From NCBI GenBank assembly GCA_902782475.1, contig CACZNR010000130.1, forward strand, positions 1 through 8,667: a DNA stretch of 8,667 nucleotides, in the 5' to 3' direction. Each line of letters opens with the position of its first letter. The stretch's first letter is position 1. Below, piece by piece: positions 6,464 to 8,667 of the stretch. The notes beneath the pieces were generated by a model that did no database searches, was not told the origin of the DNA, and saw only the letters and a program-made list of their open reading frames with translations. The translations under genes were made by a program, and so were the position numbers. This DNA is from an uncultured Eubacteriales bacterium. GTDB taxonomy: Bacteria > Bacillota > Clostridia > Christensenellales > Christensenellaceae.

Positions 6464-7189
6464 TCACTCCCTCCTGGAAATCTCTCTGAAGAGATACAGA
6501 TGATACGAGATCACAACTGTAATGAATACAAGTATCATTGATAAAAATAACTGGGTACTGTTTCCTCCTGTCATCAAGACGTCACTCATCCAGAACGACG
6601 GATCTATCACATCAAGATCCTTAAGATAATTTTCCCTGAGCCACATGAGGAGATAGCTGATTATAAAAGGAAACACATAACCCGCCGACCTGTTCCTGAA
6701 TACGATCGAAAAAAAAGATCCAATGCATCCCCATGTGACACAGAACACAAAAAAGACCAGTAATCTTTTAAACATCTGTTCTGTATATGCAACAATTTTT
6801 TCGGTGATGATCCCGTACCAAGATACAGAACCGGTCATAATGATAGTGACAAGATTGCACATTATAAATGTTGCTGCAACGAATAATAACGACATGAGAA
6901 CTATCTCTGATATCCTGCTCATGATATATCTGGTCCTGCTGCTTCTCTGGAGTACAAGATAGATATTTCTGCTGGTAAGATCCTCCAGTGAAATATCAGA
7001 GCATAGCATTGATACGATTGCCGGAAGCACTACAACAAAAGGTCTGGATGCCATAAATACATTCATCATCTCTATGACATTCAGGCTCCTGTTGTTTTTT
7101 GTATAGGCTGTAAATACATACAGGATAATCATAAAGATTACGGCAACATATAACCTTATCCTGTATGTTCTGTCATATCTTATCCTCAT
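6464..7189 (-). CDS. ABC-2 type transporter permease (first gene of the operon)
   Basis: This 241-residue integral membrane protein has about six helices (approximately 11-29, 49-66, 95-119, 142-165, 169-187, 212-235). It has a basic start (MRIRYDRTYRIR) and a cytosolic segment with SLEDLTSRNIYLVLQRSSRTRYIMSR, typical of the ATPase-contacting loop of ABC-2 permeases. It is the partner of the 5572-6459 permease. The ATG at 7189 is my choice; a TTG at 7195 is in frame two codons earlier. Neither has a good Shine-Dalgarno, although AGGA lies about 10 nt before the TTG. The ATG sits 2 nt after the stop of a remnant reading frame (7192-7263), as if it had once been coupled to an upstream gene. The frame stays open upstream to a TAA at 7303, without an ATG. 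Confidence 0.84.
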   Translation of the reverse strand: MRIRYDRTYRIRLYVAVIFMIILYVFTAYTKNNRSLNVIEMMNVFMASRPFVVVLPAIVSMLCSDISLEDLTSRNIYLVLQRSSRTRYIMSRISEIVLMSLLFVAATFIMCNLVTIIMTGSVSWYGIITEKIVAYTEQMFKRLLVFFVFCVTWGCIGSFFSIVFRNRSAGYVFPFIISYLLMWLRENYLKDLDVIDPSFWMSDVLMTGGNSTQLFLSMILVFITVVISYHLYLFREISRRE

Positions 7190-7191
7190 TT

Positions 7192-7263
7192 TCAATAACC
7201 CAGTATCCTGTCTATACCTCTTCCAAGAAACATATATAATACGAAAACTATTAGTATTGCAGT
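7192..7263 (-). pseudogene. 3' remnant of a paralogue of the 7627 gene (putative)
   Basis: A minus-strand frame open from a TAG (7266-7264) to TGA (7194-7192) encodes 23 residues ending GRGIDRILGY-stop. The intact gene at 7627 ends GTIIDRSLGY-stop: 7 of 10 residues are identical and the stop is in the same place. The DNA is also similar (16 of 19 bases at 7194-7212 against 7629-7647). No start codon with a ribosome binding site is visible in the frame, and further upstream the similarity fades. I read it as the leftover end of a tandem copy; a short leader peptide or chance similarity remain possible. Confidence 0.45.
7194..7212. repeat. Imperfect direct repeat, copy 1 (pairs with 7629-7647)
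   Basis: On the plus strand AATAACCCAGTATCCTGTC matches AATAACCCAATGACCTGTC at 7629-7647 at 16 of 19 positions, 435 nt apart. Copy 2 is the 3' end of the upstream gene; copy 1 is the end of the remnant frame. Confidence 0.6.
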
Positions 7264-7400
7264 CTAATATGTATTCATTTGGTTCGATATAATATCTCCC
7301 TTAAGATTGATAGCCATCACTTCTCACTTTTTGAATAAGAAGACATTTAAGAGATATACTCTAATTTCTTGCTAACACAAATCAGATAATATACATCCAT

Positions 7401-7436
7401 TTGACTTAATAATATATTATCCCATATCTAAGTCAA
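7401..7436. repeat. Inverted repeat TTGACTTA-N20-TAAGTCAA around the candidate promoter
   Basis: Perfect 8-nt arms at 7401-7408 and 7429-7436, with a 20-nt AT-rich spacer containing ATAATATATTAT, itself a palindrome. One arm carries the candidate -35 (TTGACT) and the other lies just past the -10, near the expected transcription start, a layout seen for repressor operators. No regulator gene is visible in the window. Confidence 0.5.
7409..7436 (-). promoter_or_regulatory. Candidate promoter of the ABC operon
   Basis: On the minus strand TTGACT (7436-7431, 5 of 6 to consensus) is followed by a 16-nt spacer and TATTAT (7414-7409, 5 of 6). Transcription would start near 7402, leaving a leader of about 210 nt before the permease ATG. 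AT-rich DNA produces such matches easily, so this is tentative, but it is the best match between the two genes and is framed by the inverted repeat 7401-7436. Confidence 0.4.
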
Positions 7437-7444
7437 CATATATC

Positions 7445-7474
7445 AGTTGAAAAATAAGCATCAATTATTCAACT
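7445..7474. repeat. Imperfect inverted repeat / weak hairpin
   Basis: AGTTGAAAAAT (7445-7455) and ATTATTCAACT (7464-7474) pair at 10 of 11 positions across an 8-nt loop. The stem is AT-rich and weak as RNA, without a clear U tract. It lies upstream of the candidate promoter and may be a binding site; function unknown. Confidence 0.35.
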
Positions 7475-7583
7475 TATATTTGTTAATTTGCATTGAAAAA
7501 CTATCATTCCAATGTAACAGGTGTTGTTCATTATCATGTCAGAACATATATCCAGATCATTAGCCCTGTAACATAATATATAT

Positions 7584-7624
7584 AAGAGAACTACTCAGAA
7601 ACTAAATTGCCGAGCAGTTCTCTT
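7584..7624 (-). terminator. Hairpin directly after the 7627 gene, likely terminator
   Basis: On the minus strand AAGAGAACTGCTCGG pairs with CTGAGTAGTTCTCTT (15 bp including two G-U pairs) across an 11-nt loop, beginning 2 nt after the TAG stop at 7627. The downstream sequence ATATATATT is AU-rich but not a clean U tract on this strand. Position and stem length make an intrinsic terminator the best reading, separating this gene from the ABC operon. Confidence 0.65.
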
Positions 7625-7626
7625 TT

Positions 7627-8667
7627 CTAATAACCCAATGACCTGTCGATTATGGTACCATCAAGTGCATTGATTGTAAGAAGGCTTCTAATGCTCTGAT
7701 CAATCCACGGATCCGAATATGGAGTATTTCCATAAAAATCCCATACTGGCACGTAGTAATAATGCCCCTTGTCATCCCTCTTATCAATTCTTGTATATGT
7801 AAGCTTCATGTCAGTAATATTCATTTTTCCGTAAGCTTGGATGCTGAAATAGTTTTTTGCAATACCAAGTACATCTTCCATGGGCATCATAGTAACATTC
7901 TCACTTATCGTATCCTCATATTTCAATGGAAACCACCAGGTAAGCCCAACTATCCCATCATTTGACACTGCTACTGTAAGGCATTCATAGGCAACAGCTT
8001 CTGTGTTTAACTCTTCTGGCACTATATCGTGATCCTCAAAAGCGACCTCAACATCATCTATCTGTCTTGTAAAGTAACATTGCCATGCATATTCAGGCAC
8101 TTCTTCCTCAGCATATGCCACAGAAGGATACATCTTTCTGAATATCATATCCGGTGCAATCTTGGATACAAATTCTTCTGACAGTTTCTGAGCCTCTTTC
8201 TTGTTTAATCCGATTTTTTTGGGATATGAACCATCATCATTCAGATTTCCAAATTCAACAGGATCCCTCTCCTCATTGCTCATCATGTCTCTTTTCCCAA
8301 TACGAAGCAACTTGCTTTCATTGGAAGTTGATAATACATAATCCTGCTCCCCATTTACGTTAAACGATGCTCTGAGTACCTTTCTCTCCTCATAGAATGA
8401 TCCTTCATTTTCAGTAGTGTATTGAAGTTTTATGACTTTTCTTTCCTTATTATCATAGTTTTCAATGATATCAAGATACTCTTGTACTGCTTTCTTTTCT
8501 TGTTCGATCCTTTCTTCTAGAAATGCTTCGTCAACTGTCTCGATATAATTCTCTCCTGTCTGACCATTGTATGCTTCATGTTGCTGCGGTCCAGTTATTG
8601 CTATTTCTTCCTTCCATTTTTCATATCCCTGAATCGTATGGTAACAAAATTCTAAATTTTCTTTATA
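7627..8667 (-). CDS. Protein of unknown function with PepSY-like C-terminus (DUF6034-like, tentative); 5' end outside window
   Basis: The frame is open without a stop from 8667 to the TAG at 7627, showing 346 C-terminal residues; the start lies beyond the window. The codon at 8310 is an internal TTG (Leu), not a start. Visible parts, in residues counted from 8667: a charged, probably helical stretch (LEERIEQEKKAVQEYLDIIE, about 50-69), a region with GLNKKEAQKLSEEFVSKI, and a beta-rich end with YYYVPVWDFYG and LLTINALDGTIIDRSLGY. The last two resemble PepSY/YycI-like folds and Clostridia proteins I associate with DUF6034, many of which are predicted lipoproteins. That assignment rests on memory of the pattern, not a search. 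The gene is monocistronic at its 3' end, with a hairpin after the stop. A sister copy may have stood next to it (7192-7263). Confidence 0.8.
   Translation of the reverse strand, partial: YKENLEFCYHTIQGYEKWKEEIAITGPQQHEAYNGQTGENYIETVDEAFLEERIEQEKKAVQEYLDIIENYDNKERKVIKLQYTTENEGSFYEERKVLRASFNVNGEQDYVLSTSNESKLLRIGKRDMMSNEERDPVEFGNLNDDGSYPKKIGLNKKEAQKLSEEFVSKIAPDMIFRKMYPSVAYAEEEVPEYAWQCYFTRQIDDVEVAFEDHDIVPEELNTEAVAYECLTVAVSNDGIVGLTWWFPLKYEDTISENVTMMPMEDVLGIAKNYFSIQAYGKMNITDMKLTYTRIDKRDDKGHYYYVPVWDFYGNTPYSDPWIDQSIRSLLTINALDGTIIDRSLGY
7629..7647. repeat. Imperfect direct repeat, copy 2 (pairs with 7194-7212)
   Basis: This is the 3' coding end (DRSLGY and part of the stop codon, minus strand) of the 7627 gene, partner of the repeat before the first permease gene. 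Confidence 0.6.

Larger units (their letters stand above)
7190..7626. other. AT-rich intergenic region of about 440 nt
   Basis: No complete gene is supported here on either strand; stops occur frequently in all frames. From the 7627 gene towards the permease it holds a hairpin/terminator (7584-7624), an imperfect hairpin (7445-7474), a promoter-like motif inside an inverted repeat (7401-7436), a good Shine-Dalgarno without a canonical start (7296-7302), and the remnant frame (7192-7263). It is visibly richer in A and T than the genes on both sides. The stretch 7475-7583 shows nothing I can name. Confidence 0.7.

Noticed and set aside
7190..7626. CRISPR array, tRNA or insertion-sequence end in the intergenic region
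   Set aside because: There are no regularly spaced repeats, cloverleaf or terminal inverted repeats with target duplications; the only repeats are the few short ones listed.
7627..8310. Start of the 7627 gene at 8310
   Set aside because: That codon is TTG within a frame that continues without a stop to the window edge and with the same protein character.

Overview
The window looks like a chromosomal segment of a low-to-mid GC Firmicute, most probably a Clostridia member close to Lachnospiraceae. The basis is the core block ylxM-ffh-rpsP-khpA-rimM-trmD in that order without ylqD, the AAGGAG/GGAGG ribosome binding sites, the protein sequences themselves, and an upstream family seen mainly in Clostridia. 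Every gene I can support lies on the minus strand, so transcription runs from position 8667 towards 1.

Region 1 (1-2997) is the protein-export and ribosome/tRNA-maturation operon. It encodes YlxM (SRP-associated HTH protein), Ffh (SRP GTPase), ribosomal protein S16, the KH-domain RNA-binding protein KhpA, the 16S maturation factor RimM, and the first 105 residues of the tRNA m1G37 methyltransferase TrmD, which is cut by the window edge. Genes are tightly packed: gaps are 1, 2, 10 and 43 nt, and rimM/trmD overlap by 11 nt. An extended -10 promoter sits so close to the ylxM ATG that the mRNA would be almost leaderless. Its -35 box lies inside a 30-nt perfect palindrome that may also terminate the upstream operon.

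Region 2 (3100-7189) is a five-gene ABC-transporter operon: two ABC-2 type six-TM permeases, one CcmA/BcrA-type ATPase, a secreted and membrane-anchored protein with two Ig-like (NEW3/CARDB-like) domains, and a small FtsX/MacB-type permease. The genes are translationally coupled, by 4-nt and 20-nt overlaps, or by Shine-Dalgarno sequences inside the last sense codons of the preceding gene. No MacB/LolD-type ATPase for the last permease is visible. The closest general analogy is the Ytr or bacitracin/lantibiotic-immunity exporters of Bacillus, but substrate and function cannot be read from the sequence.

Region 3 (7190-7626) is an AT-rich intergenic stretch. It holds a hairpin/terminator just after the upstream gene, two inverted repeats, a candidate operon promoter, and a short open remnant just before the permease ATG. 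The remnant's last ten codons resemble the C-terminus of the upstream gene (7 of 10 residues identical, same stop position). This suggests a tandem paralogue once preceded the transporter operon and was lost. Region 4 (7627-8667) is the C-terminal part (346 residues visible) of a probably secreted protein of unknown function with a PepSY-like end (DUF6034-like, tentative); its start lies outside the window.

No tRNA, rRNA, CRISPR array, transposase or integrase is visible.
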